Source: Rhabdophis nuchalis (taxonomy: Eukaryota > Chordata > Lepidosauria > Squamata > Natricidae). Taken from it: 64,000 bases of DNA. The position numbers were made by a program, and so were the translations under genes. The notes below the pieces were generated by a model, which was given only the letters and a program-made list of their open reading frames with translations, was not told the DNA's origin and made no database searches. The DNA lies in NCBI GenBank assembly GCA_039707465.1, contig CM077644.1, positions 141,608,462-141,672,461 on the forward strand, written 5' to 3'. This document shows positions 1-27,512 of the stretch, piece after piece (the stretch's first letter is position 1; the number at the start of each line of letters is the position of its first letter).

Positions 1-35
1 CCATGAAAAGTATCTTTGAGGAAAGACAAGTACTA

Positions 36-16497
<16,462 letters not shown>

Positions 16498-16720
16498 CTT
16501 GGCAGATTCCTCTCAGGTGGGTCACAAATACAAGCAAGATACCAGCCGCCACCAAGACAGCTCACTTCTGAAACACAGGCACAAGATTATTATCGCGCAT
16601 GCGCGGAGCTTGCGTTTCTCAGCTACTTCCTATCGCTTCAAAACCTCATTTCCTTTCCCATTAGGGCCGTGCAAAGGCTTATGGTCCTTTGGCAAAACAT
16701 TTGCGCATGCAAATGAATAG
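16498..16720 (-). promoter_or_regulatory. POLR2B: POLR2B proximal promoter region
   Basis: Upstream of the POLR2B start codon is a perfect palindromic NRF1-type element CGCGCATGCGCG at 16594-16605, and an octamer ATGCAAAT at 16707-16714. No TATA box is obvious. NRF1 sites are common in housekeeping promoters; the transcription start is not determined here. Confidence 0.6.
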
Positions 16721-16942
16721 TGGAACTTTATGCGGGATCCCCTTATCGGGCTAGTTTTACTTCGCGAAAGAGCTTGCCGTGAATTGTAATCCGAGGACGG
16801 GCTGCATAGGGTCCAAACATTTCTACTTCTAATATGCACTGTTGTGTTCAGAGATAGAAAGAAGCGCGGTAGACAGATTTTCTGGTTTGTGGTTTGGTTT
16901 TAGGATTTCTCTGTTAAACGGCGGTAAAAAGCAAAGTATCTC

Positions 16943-16984
16943 ATGCAAATGAATGCCGCCCTAGTTTGGCGGGTGCAGTTCAAA
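16943..16984. promoter_or_regulatory. Second octamer and E2F-like site
   Basis: The ATGCAAAT octamer at 16943-16950 sits in the same 12-mer (ATGCAAATGAAT) as the copy at 16707. A TTTGGCGGG E2F-like site follows near 16966-16974. Binding is inferred from motif only. Confidence 0.4.
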
Positions 16985-17280
16985 CAGATCGACATTTGCT
17001 ACAGCCTCAAGTATATTTTGTTTTGGAGATTTTCAAAGATATAGCATTTGTGCAGCTATATTATTGTCCCTGTCTTCCATAATATATCCTTAACAGTAAT
17101 TCACTGCATTTACAAAATTCTCCTAAAAAGATAATAGTCATTGAATTCATTAACTGTACTGGAGCCAAAAATACCTAAGGGGTCACACAGTCTGTTATTG
17201 ATTCACAGTCTGTTACTGATCTAAGAATAATTTGAATATAGAACAGCAAGAACAGCAACCGTTTTAATGCTCTTTAAGAC

Positions 17281-17300
17281 AACCAATGCGCTCATTGGCT
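17281..17300. promoter_or_regulatory. Inverted CCAAT-box pair
   Basis: CCAAT at 17283-17287 and ATTGG at 17294-17298 form a near-palindrome in the divergent promoter interval; possible NF-Y sites, unproven. Confidence 0.3.
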
Positions 17301-17489
17301 TAAGAGAAGCAATTCCTGTGGAATGCAGTAGAGTATGCAGTTAATATGTTATTCCTAAATAAATACATTTAGTTTGAATATTAAAAATAAATAAATTTGT
17401 TTTCAAGCAATGTTTACATCTGAATTTGCTGGTCATAGATTTCTGATTCAGTTGTGGATCAGTAGCTGCAAAAAAGGGTTTTCTTTGTG

Positions 17490-17800
17490 TTCTAGTATTG
17501 GTTGATTATGTGCCATTAAGTCATTTTCAATCCTAGAAACCACATAGATTTTCCCCATGACATCTGTCCCTAACCTGTTTTTTCAAATCTCCCAACTTAA
17601 TCCATTCACTGTGCTGATTGTCTCCCAACTTAATCCATTCTCCCAACTTAATCCATTCACTCTTCTTGTCTTCCACCTTTCCCAGCATCACAGCCTTTTT
17701 CTATGTCTGCACAATGTGTCCAAAGTAGGATAATTTGTGCCTGGTTATTTGTGCTTTGAGTGACAACTCTGGATTGATTTCTTTGATTGTATGTTAGTTT
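17490..17800. repeat. Unclassified interspersed repeat with short tandem triplication
   Basis: Contains three copies of 'ctcccaacttaatccattc' (17589, 17622 and about 17640), the last two directly adjoining. The flanking sequence looks like a squamate interspersed repeat, but I cannot name the family. Confidence 0.35.
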
Positions 17801-17810
17801 TCATCATCTA

Positions 17811-17955
17811 TAGAGATTCTCAGTCATCCAGGTCATGGTTCTCCTAAATGTGGGCTGTGGGGTTTTTTTGAGGCAACTGGACAGCTTTTTCTTTGAAGAG
17901 TTTTACTTCTCATCCAAGAAGTTTCTTCAGTTCTGGTAGGATTTGTTTTTACAGT
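17811..17955 (-). repeat. Interspersed repeat sharing an 18-mer with 39816
   Basis: The complement contains GAAACTTCTTGGATGAGA, also found at 39816 in plus orientation, which marks a repeat family. This is perhaps a LINE or Penelope-like 3' end. Confidence 0.4.
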
Positions 17956-18180
17956 TGTCCATGGCAGGAGTTTTCTCCAACACCAAACTTAGCAGGCTCA
18001 TTTCTCTTCCTATACCGCTTCTCTAAAGACCCACTTTTGCTTCCTTTGAGAGTCCCAGAGTGGCACTGCTGGAATTATTCCAACGTTTCAAGACAAATCC
18101 GGAACTCTTGTGAATTCTGCTCATGTCTAACCCTTAAAACCGAATCCTGAACTCTGAATTTTTAAGAAAGGAATTTAGGC

Positions 18181-18458
18181 TTGCCTTCGGAATTTGTGGG
18201 GCGTTCATCACTTGAGGCTTTCAAGAGGAGATTGGACTGCCATTTGTCAGAAATGGTGCAGAGGGTTGCAAAGTTGGCTTTTTTAAGACTGGTGGACTTC
18301 AACTCCCAGAATTCCCCAGCCAGCCAGGCTGGCTGAGAATCTCTGGGAGTTGAAGTCCACCAGTCTTAAAAGAGCCAACTTTGCAGACCCCTGGTGTAGG
18401 GTCTCCTGCTTGAGGGGGGGATTGGACTAAGTGACCTATAAGGTCCCTCCCAACTCCG
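18181..18458 (+). mobile_element. CR1 LINE 3' end, split by a palindromic MITE
   Basis: 'gaggctttcaagaggagatt' and 'ggactgccatttgtcag' are the CR1 C-terminal and stop region. The 3' UTR 'gggtctcctgcttgaggg' resumes after the MITE and ends with the ggtccctcccaactccg block. It ends about 190 bp before the NOA1 start codon. Confidence 0.8.
18259..18393. mobile_element. Palindromic hAT-type MITE, copy 3
   Basis: A 135-bp palindrome of the same family as the copies at 457, 6964 and 22566 (central 'acttcaactcccagaattcc' core), inserted in CR1. An 8-bp target duplication is not clean here. Confidence 0.75.
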
Positions 18459-18474
18459 TTAGTCTGTTGGCTTC

Positions 18475-19310
18475 AAGCCGTCCGTCCAGGCCGTTTCCGG
18501 CTTGAAGTCCTGAACTTCACCAGGAAGGGGAGGAGCCCCAGCCGTTGGCCTAGGGCTGCGCTCCTCCCACAGAGGTCGAAAGTGGCTGACGGGCCACATG
18601 GTTGGTGTGACTCCGGTTGTCCCGGTCCGTTCGCTCGCTCGCGGACGGCGATGAACGCCTTCCGGCGGGTTTTCGCTGGGGGCCTTCCTCGCTTTTGGCA
18701 GCCGCTCCCGCTTTCCGCGCCTGCTTGCGGGAAAAGAATCGGGGCGCTGCTTTGCCGCACCTCGGTGGACGGCCCCCCTCACTTCCCACTCGGGAAGGAA
18801 CCCCGTGGGCGCTGGGGAGGGGCGGCGCTGTCGGTGTCGCCCGAATTGATGGAGCAAGAGGAGTTCGTCTTCCCCGAATATGTCCCCGAGGAGCTGTCCT
18901 TAGAGGAGGAGAAGCGGCTGGTGGAGGCGGCGGTGGTGCAGGAGCTGGAGCAGCAGCGGGCTAAGAGCGGCCAGCAGCCCCGAGAAAGACGCCAGAAGGC
19001 AGCACGGAGTCACCAAGCGGTGGGGCGGCCGGACGCTTCGGTGCAGTCGAGCGGAGTGAACTGCTCGGGATGCGGCGCGGAGCTACACTGCCGGGATCCG
19101 GCCGTGCCGGGATATCTGCCCAGCGAGAAATATCTGAGCCTGCTGGGGCCTGAAGCGCTGCTGCAGCGGGATGAAGAGGAAGGAGAACCGAAGGAGAGGG
19201 CGAAGGACTGGAATGACCCGGTGCGGAAGGCGCTGGAAGGAACGGTGTGCCAGCGCTGCTGGCTTCTTATGCACCACCACCAAGCCCTCAAGGTGGAAAT
19301 GCCCCGGGAG
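18475..19310. promoter_or_regulatory. NOA1: CpG-rich island over NOA1 promoter and exon 1
   Basis: The sequence changes sharply from AT-rich repeat DNA to GC- and CpG-rich DNA at about 18475 and stays so through the first half of exon 1, as in housekeeping promoters. No TATA box is seen. Confidence 0.6.
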
Positions 19311-19815
19311 GCGTACTACAAGCTGGTGAGCGCCGCCTTAAGAGGGCCGCCTCGTCATGGACACTCACACCTTGTGCTCTGCATGGTGGATATGCTGGAT
19401 CTGCCCGACTCAATTCTGCCTGACCTGTCCAAGTTGGTGGGGACCGATGCTCACATATTTGTCCTAGGCAACAAGGTGGATCTTCTGCCTGCTGACTCAC
19501 CAAAATACCTGAAGCACCTCCAGGAGGTGCTGTTGAAGAATTGTGCAGATGCGGGCCTTGGGGATTTGAGTCAGCCTTCGGGGACCCCAAACCAGCGTAT
19601 AATTGATGTACACCTCATCAGTGCCAAGACAGGCTATGGAATAGAAACCCTGATCTCCAAATTGCAGCAGTCTTGGAAACTGAATGGGGATGTATACCTT
19701 GTAGGAGCAGCCAACAGTGGAAAGTCTACTCTCTTTAATACTCTCTTGCACTCTGACTATTGCAAATCCAAAGCTTCTGATGTGATCCACAGAGCAACCA
19801 TCTCACCTTTCCCTG
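18651..19815 (+). CDS. NOA1: NOA1 coding exon 1
   Basis: Residues 1-388 plus one base: presequence, Glu/Gln-rich segment (about 67-115), cysteine motif, G4, G5 and P-loop. Donor CCTG|GTAAGG. Confidence 0.95.
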
Positions 19816-22800
19816 GTAAGGGGGAATTAAGGCACGCTTTAACAACTTATCCTTAAGACCATTCAGGAAAACCCACATGGAACATCTGAGCGCTTTGTTT
19901 TAAAAGCATTACTTAAAGGCTGTTCCATGGCTCTTATTTATTTATTTGATTTTTGTCCTGCTTTTATTTTTATAGGTGGAAAACATACATAGTAATAGTC
20001 CTCTTTCTCCACATACACCCCAACAACAATCGTGAGGTAAGTTGGGGTGAGAGTAAAAACTAGCCCAAAGTTGTGCAGCCAGCTTTCATCCCTAAGACAG
20101 GACTAGAACTCACAGTCTCCTGGTTTCTAGGCTAGCACTTCAACTACTTTATCAAACTAGCTCTTCTTGTATAGAAATCCTTTTGCTGAGGTGAAATTGG
20201 ATTTTTCACACATTTTCACATGTTTCTGCAGTCACAGTTAGAATTATCAACCAGTTCCCATTTATATTTCCAATATTGACAGCTTTCATGGTTGGTTCAA
20301 ATTTGGTTGAGGCTGTCCAGATTTTCCTTGGACATCAAAGCTGTACTGTGCCAGATGCTAAATTAAACAGATCAGGGTTAGAAGTTGCCCAATCCTGGTG
20401 CCATGCTATATCAATGTCAGAATATTTTTTGACTAAGTGCTGTCCAAGTTTCCATGGCAGCTTTTGAGATTTGAATCTGAATATTTGATCATGACAATCC
20501 ATGTGTATAAGTAATAATCGATTTGCCTCACATTTTTGCCACTCCTTTTTTATAGCTAATTGTCTTCGAAGGTGGGAGTAGCCTCATGGTGCACCCTGGG
20601 CAATGTCACAGCTAGTGTACACATTCCAGCTGCTGGACCTCACAAGGATTTCCTAGCAAGAAAAAGCAGCAAGATTACTGAAAATGATAGTTTAATGTAA
20701 AAGAGACAATAGAATTATAAAAAAGGCTAATAATTCTTGCTAGACAACTCCTTTACATGAAACCTAATGCTAATAATTTTGGAACAAGTGTGTTGAGAAC
20801 ACTTTGATAACAGTCATAAATTTCACAGTGAGTTAACCAGTAAAAGATGTTACTGTTCAATTCATTTTATGGCTGTGAAGAATTCATTTTTTCTTTAAGA
20901 AAGAATGTAACTTTTAAACATAACCATGTTAAGTGCCATAAATTTGACATAACATTTCTTAAATAAAAGTTATTCTGAGACCTGTGTTAGCCTTTATACA
21001 GACTAACTTTTATGTAATAATGTAATGGAAGCCCTATAATTTTTCCCCTAAATATCTAACAATTGCTTTTTTTCTCAAAACTGTCTTAAAACTGCCTTTC
21101 AAGTAAAATAACAATACAATAAGGTGAATCTGTCTCAACTGTTCATTGGTTTGCTTCATTAGGTAGCACCACCTAGGCTACTATATTGATCTCAAAAGTG
21201 TTACAGGTAATCCTCAACTTGCAACTACTCATTTAGTGATCATTCAAAGTTATATTTGAAAAAAGTGACTTATGACCACTTTTCACATAACTGTTGCCGC
21301 ATCCCCACAGTCTCATGATCAAAATTTGGATGCTTAGCAATTAGCACGTCCCGGGATCATGTGATTTCCATTTGCAATCTTCCCAGCTGGCTTCTGACAA
21401 GCAAAGTTAACAGGGCAAGCAAGTTTCACTTAACAACCTCAGAATCCATTTAACAACTGCAGTGATTTGCTTAACAACTGTGGCAAAAAGGTTACAAAAT
21501 GAGGCACACTTCACTTAACAACTGTCTTGCTTAGCAAAAGAAATTTTGGGGTCAATTGTAGTTTTAAGTTGAGGAGTAACTGTATTGTAGCAGGCTTAGC
21601 GTTACTTGAATGTGGAGCCAACAGCAAATAATGAGATTTGTAGGCTAGAATGTGAGAAGGAGAGAAAAAAACAGAAGGAAGCACTAGGAAATTTGTTCCC
21701 TTGTAAAGATAATTCAAGGACAAATATATCCGTCATATTTTCCACTTGAAGGTGACTGTATTCATGGATTAGAAAACTAAAACTCAATGTAACTAAATAA
21801 CACATTAATCAGCTGTCTTATTACAAATTGACACTGGGATCTTTGAAGGGGCTAACATAACTCCAAGGATTATTTAATTTAAAGCTGGGTAAAATGAATA
21901 TGGTTCTCATGCCATTTTCAGTTTCTGCTATAGCAATGTTTTGGAGTTGTTTATTTAGAGACGGAGAATGAAAGAGCAAAATCAGTGCACTGGATTTTAA
22001 TGAATCAAACTGTTTAGAGGGATGGGGGATTAATGGAGAAGATAGGAAGCAAAAATATTCCCATCTCTATTCCATTGATCCACTAGCCACAGACCCTGGA
22101 ATCATCAAACGGGGCAGGAAATCAGAATGCAGCCAAAAAAAGTTTATCAACAGTTACTTTAATTTGTAGATATAATGATAATGCATGCTTTGTAATACAT
22201 TTGACTGGTGGAAGATAAGCCAATATTATATTGATATTTCAGACTTGCTTAAAGTTAGTCATGCTTGAGGCAGGATTTGAAGTAGGAATTTATTGACTCA
22301 ATATTTCTTTTTCTTTTTTTTTCATTTATTTCAAATTTATAAACCGCCCCCTCTCCCCGAAGGGACTCGGGGATTTTAATTATTTTAACTTTAATTGCTA
22401 TCCATTAATTCATTTTCTTAATAGGGTCCTCCTATAGCTACAATTTCTTTCACAAATTCATTTTCTGACAAGTCGCAAAAGCTGCATACCTCACATAACA
22501 ATTTTGTGACCTATATTGTTTAAACCTATTCTAGTATCTTAATTGTTTGCCAATTCTGTATAGACCAGTGTTTCTCAACCGTGGCAACTTAAAGATGTCT
22601 GGACTTTAACTCCCAGAATTCCCTAGCCAGTGCTGGCTGGGGAATTCTAGGAGTTAAAGTCCAAACATCTTTAAGTTGCCAAGGTTGAGAAACACTAATA
22701 TAGACCAACCAATTTATGGATTTTATTTTTTCCTTCTAGGTACTACATTGAACCTTCTGAAATTTCCAATTATTAATCCTACACCTTACAGAGTAGTCAG

Positions 22801-25800
22801 GAGGCAAGAAAGGCTAAAGGAAGATTCAGAGAAAAGTGAAGAAGACCTCAGTATAAATGAACAAAAGCAGCTGAATATTCTCAAAAGACAAGGATACTTA
22901 ATAGGTAGGTGGGGGCTTTGGGAACTGTGCAAGTGCTGCAACTCACAAATATTTGATAGATCTTTCCAAGACTGTCCAGATATTTAATGCAGTGATCAAT
23001 TAAATGCAGATATTATTGCATATCTAAAATGGACCTTTTTAATTATCTGAATAGAAAATCCACCTAAATAATCAAATTAGGTGGCTCCACATTGTTTTGG
23101 ATAGTTTACATACTTCTGTGCATTTGGAGAACCAGATTTTTCTAAATTGATTCAGAAATTAAAAATTACCAATTTGGAAACTTATCTGAATGTCCAAAAT
23201 AAATAATTTTCCAAAGCAAGTATTTTCACAATTACGTATGAAAAAAACCTTGAATCTTAGAAGATACCACATCTATACCATGAATATATTTACAAGAATA
23301 TTTATAAGCTAAGATTTATTGGAGCAGATTCCATTAATATATAATTTATATTACTATTTCCATGGTATTTTGAGTCAGGAAGAAAAAATACAATGAAGAC
23401 ACCTTCCTGTATTTTTTTAGTCAACTCATCATAAGGTTAAAACAATAAGACAAGTGTTTAGAATGTACAATGGAGAGGAGTCAGAATTTATAGGGTGAGA
23501 GACTGTTGTACTTAGCATCCATATTACTTTGAAGCAGTGGATTGTTTAATTTTAATTTATTGAACAAACAATTGGTTGATTTTTCATAATGCACTGTAGT
23601 AAAATAAAAAAACCATATTATAGCCTAATGCAATGGATGTACAAAGTCTAGGTGTTAATTTTTTGTTGAATTGTTGCATTTGCTAGCCTCAGAACAATAT
23701 ATCGCAAAAGAACATGAATAATCTACATCTACCTGTGTATCTTTCTATTGTTGATACAGGAAGAATTGGAAGAACCTTTAAACAACCAGAAAAAAATGAG
23801 AATACTGAAATTGATTTTGATGTTGAGGCATTGTCTATGAGCATGGAGGAAGAAGAACCCTCCCTTCCACTCAAAGCTAAAACCACAAAAAATGAATTGA
23901 CATACAATGAAGTGAAAGATTGTCGTTGGTTTCATGACACACCAGGGATTATAAAAGATAAATGTGTAAGTATACTGTTAAATTTGTTTGATATCTCAAA
24001 AAGAAATGAAGCCACTATTTCAGCAGCTTCCTGTGATCTTAATTCTTTTCTGTTTCGAGTATTGAGGAGCTGAAAATGTATTTCATATATAGACTGTCTG
24101 GGCTACTTGAAGCATTTGTGGGGGGGAAACCCACTATATATAACACAGCTACGTATAGAAATAGAATCATTATAAAAGCCTTTTTAGCATTTACAAAATA
24201 CTAAAAAGGTTTATACAATGATTCTATTTGTATACATAGTTGTGTTATTTATAGTTGGATTTTTTTCACAAAACATTTTCAAAATAGTGACAACTACTTT
24301 TATTTTTCAATTTATTTTCAAATCTTGTCAGGTATTATTTGAAAGGAAATGTCTGAATTAATTTAGGTTTAAGCCTCCCCCTAATTATCCTTTATCAACA
24401 TCATTGCATTGTTGGTTAATTACCGTCCGGTCTCCAACCTTAGCTTTCTTGCTAAGGTTGTAGAGAGTGTGGTAGGTCAACAGTTCTCCCGACACCTGGA
24501 GGAAACTGTCTATCTAGACCCACACCAGTCCGGCTTCCATCCTGGGCACAGCACGGAGACGGCATTGGTCGCGTTGGTAGATGATCTCTGGAGGGCCTGG
24601 GACAGAGGTTGTTCCTCTGTCCTGATCCTATTAGACCTCTCAGTGGCTTTCGATACCATCGACCATGGTATCCTATTGCACCGGCTGGAGGGGTTGGGAT
24701 TGGGAGGCACTGTATTGCAGTGGTTCTCTTCCTACCTCTCCGACCGGTCGCAATGTGTGTTGACAGGAGGGCAGAGATCGACCTCGAGGCCCCTTGTATG
24801 TGGGTCGGTTCTCTCACCCCTCCTGTTTAACATCTATATGAAGCCGCTGGGTGAGATCATCCGTGGCTTTGGGGTAGAATACCATCAGTACGCTGACGAC
24901 ACTCAGCTGTACATTTCTATCCCTGGCCACCCCAACGATGCTGTGGAAGTGTTGTCTCGGTGTCTGGAGGCCATGCGGGTTTGGATGGGGAGGAACAAAC
25001 TCGGACTCAACCCGTCCAAGACCGAGTGGCTGTGGTTTCCGGCATCTCGATATAGCCAGTTAACTCCATCGGTGGCTATCGGGGGCGAGTCATTAGCCCT
25101 CGTGGAAAGGTCTCGCAACTTGGGCGTCCTCCTGGATTCGCGGCTGTCTTTGGATGACCATGTGACAGCCGTGGCTAGGGGGGCTTTCTATCAGGTTCAC
25201 CTGATACGCCAGTTGCGCCCCTTTCTAGATCGGGATGCCCTATGAACGGTCACTCAAACCCTCGTTATTTCCCGTCTGGACTACTGCAATGCTCTCTACA
25301 TGGGGCTCCCCTTGAGGTGCACCCGGAGACTCCAGCTAGTGCAGAATGCGGCCGCGCAGGGGATTTTGGGAGTCTCTCGTTACTCCCATGTAACACCTCT
25401 CCTGCGCGAGCTGCACTGGCTGCCTGTGGTCTTCCGGGTGCGCTTCAAGGTGTTAGTAACTATCTTTAAAGCGCTCCATGGCACGGGTCCTGGTTACTTG
25501 AGAGACCGCCTCCTGCCACATACCTCCCTTCGACCTGTCTGCTCCCACAGAGTGGGCCTCCTCAGGGTGCCGTCAGCCGGTCAATGCCAGTTGGCGACTC
25601 CCAGGGGAAGGGCCTTCTCTGTGGCGGGCCCGGCCCTCTGGAACGACCTGTCCCCCGATATCCGTACCATCACGGACCTACGCCTCTTCCGTCGGATGTT
25701 AAAAGCACATTTCTTTCAGCTAGCCGGCCTGACATAGACTAAGGGTATAAAATTTTGATATTTACTGGTTTTAATTTTGATATTATCTAAATTTTAGCAC

Positions 25801-27421
25801 AGATTTAATAATTTAATTGTCTTTTATATTTTGTATGTGTTGTTGGGTTTTTATCTTTCTGTGCACCGCCCTGAGTCCCCCCAGGGAAAATAGGGCGGTA
25901 TATAAATTGAATAAATAAATAATAAATAATTGCTGTAAGCTAGTCATCATTTAATAATTTGCTAAATATTGCTAAGTTCAAAATACTCAAGAAAGGCTAA
26001 AGATGGAAAATAAAGCTTTGTACCGTTCACTTCTCAAAGCAGAGATAACCAAAGATCAAAGTACTTCAAAGTTATAAACCTGAGCTTTCAAGTGTATTGC
26101 AGCCATCTAAAACATGACTTTCTTCTGACTAATACTATATCTGTTTTATCTGGATTTAATTGTAGGTGTATTTCACTTTTATTCAACCCATTCATTGATG
26201 CTAAGTGCTAGTCGATACTGCTAGCAGACATATTGATGGCATTTTATGTCCAGCTGGCTTTATGTAAATGTTAAATAAAACAAACGACAAGAAAGAACTG
26301 TAGTCAAAAACTATATAGAACCATAAGATAATGTTCAACTGCTTGTTCTGTCCTAGGCTTCCTGAGACAGTAAAAAGCACACGCTTAGTCCCAAAAACCA
26401 TCTTTTCATTTCAACAGCTATGAATTCAACAGTTCATTCACAGCCCATAATGAGTCACAAATAGTTTGTAAAGAGTCTGACAGAAGTCTAATAGTCTTTC
26501 GGGATAAGACTGATAATCACCCATCTTTATCTCCCTTGAAACACTGCCAAAGACCTAATTTCCAATTAGCTTTGCAAGGCCAAATAGAGCACAGATTCAA
26601 AACGGAACTTCAGAATTTAAACCGACCAGAATGAACAAAGTTGCTTCCTGCAAAGGCTCATGTGCCTTGCTCTTCTTTTATGTCTTATGGGAGGGGCCAA
26701 TCATCTGCAAGCCTTTCTCCTAAGCCACTCCTTTGGTCTTAACTGTTCTTGCCTTCTGGCAGCTTTGTGCATGCACACACTGGGAACAGGCCCCCGTTCC
26801 TCTGCCTCACTGATGTCTGACTCTGGAGGCTTTGGGGGCAGCACATAACTCCCAGATGGCCCTGCTTCCGATGCAGAGCCTCGTCCAAGCCTTCCCCAGA
26901 CTTCAGGACTGGCCCATGTTCCTCCCCAACCTTATCACTGTCTGACTCGCTGCCAGCTCCGCAGGCCGGCAGCAGACCACAACACAGGGAAGAAAGACTA
27001 GGACCAATGCAATACAATGCACCCCAAATCCCATTGCTATCAGGTGACCAAAAAGAATAATTGGCCTCAAAAGCTGTTTTATAGTTCAAGGGGCCACATT
27101 CCCTACTGATTTGTTGGTACACCTCCTCTTTATATAGGTGTTGTGGTCCACCGGTGGCCTGAGGAGCTCACAGCAGAGTTGGACAGTGAGGAGGTTGGGG
27201 AGGAATATGGGTAAAATTGTGCACGCGCCAAACCGGCAGTAATGCCAGGTAGCAACCCAACACACACACACACACACACTCTTATATACAGTATTGGCTG
27301 GCTGACTGACTGACTAACTTTCAGCCAGTCAATCACTTTCAGCCCAACCTATCTTACAGGGCTGTTATGGGGAAAAGAGGAAGAAGATACTGCCTCAGAT
27401 ATGTTTCCCACCTTTAACAAA

Positions 27422-27512
<91 letters not shown>

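Noticed and set aside
18582..18650. N-terminal extension of NOA1 by 23 codons
   Set aside because: The extension starts at GTG, not ATG; 18651 is the first in-frame ATG and gives a good mitochondrial presequence.
18459..18857. Minus-strand frames opposite NOA1 exon 1
   Set aside because: Shadow frames of a GC-rich coding exon; the plus strand has the conserved protein.
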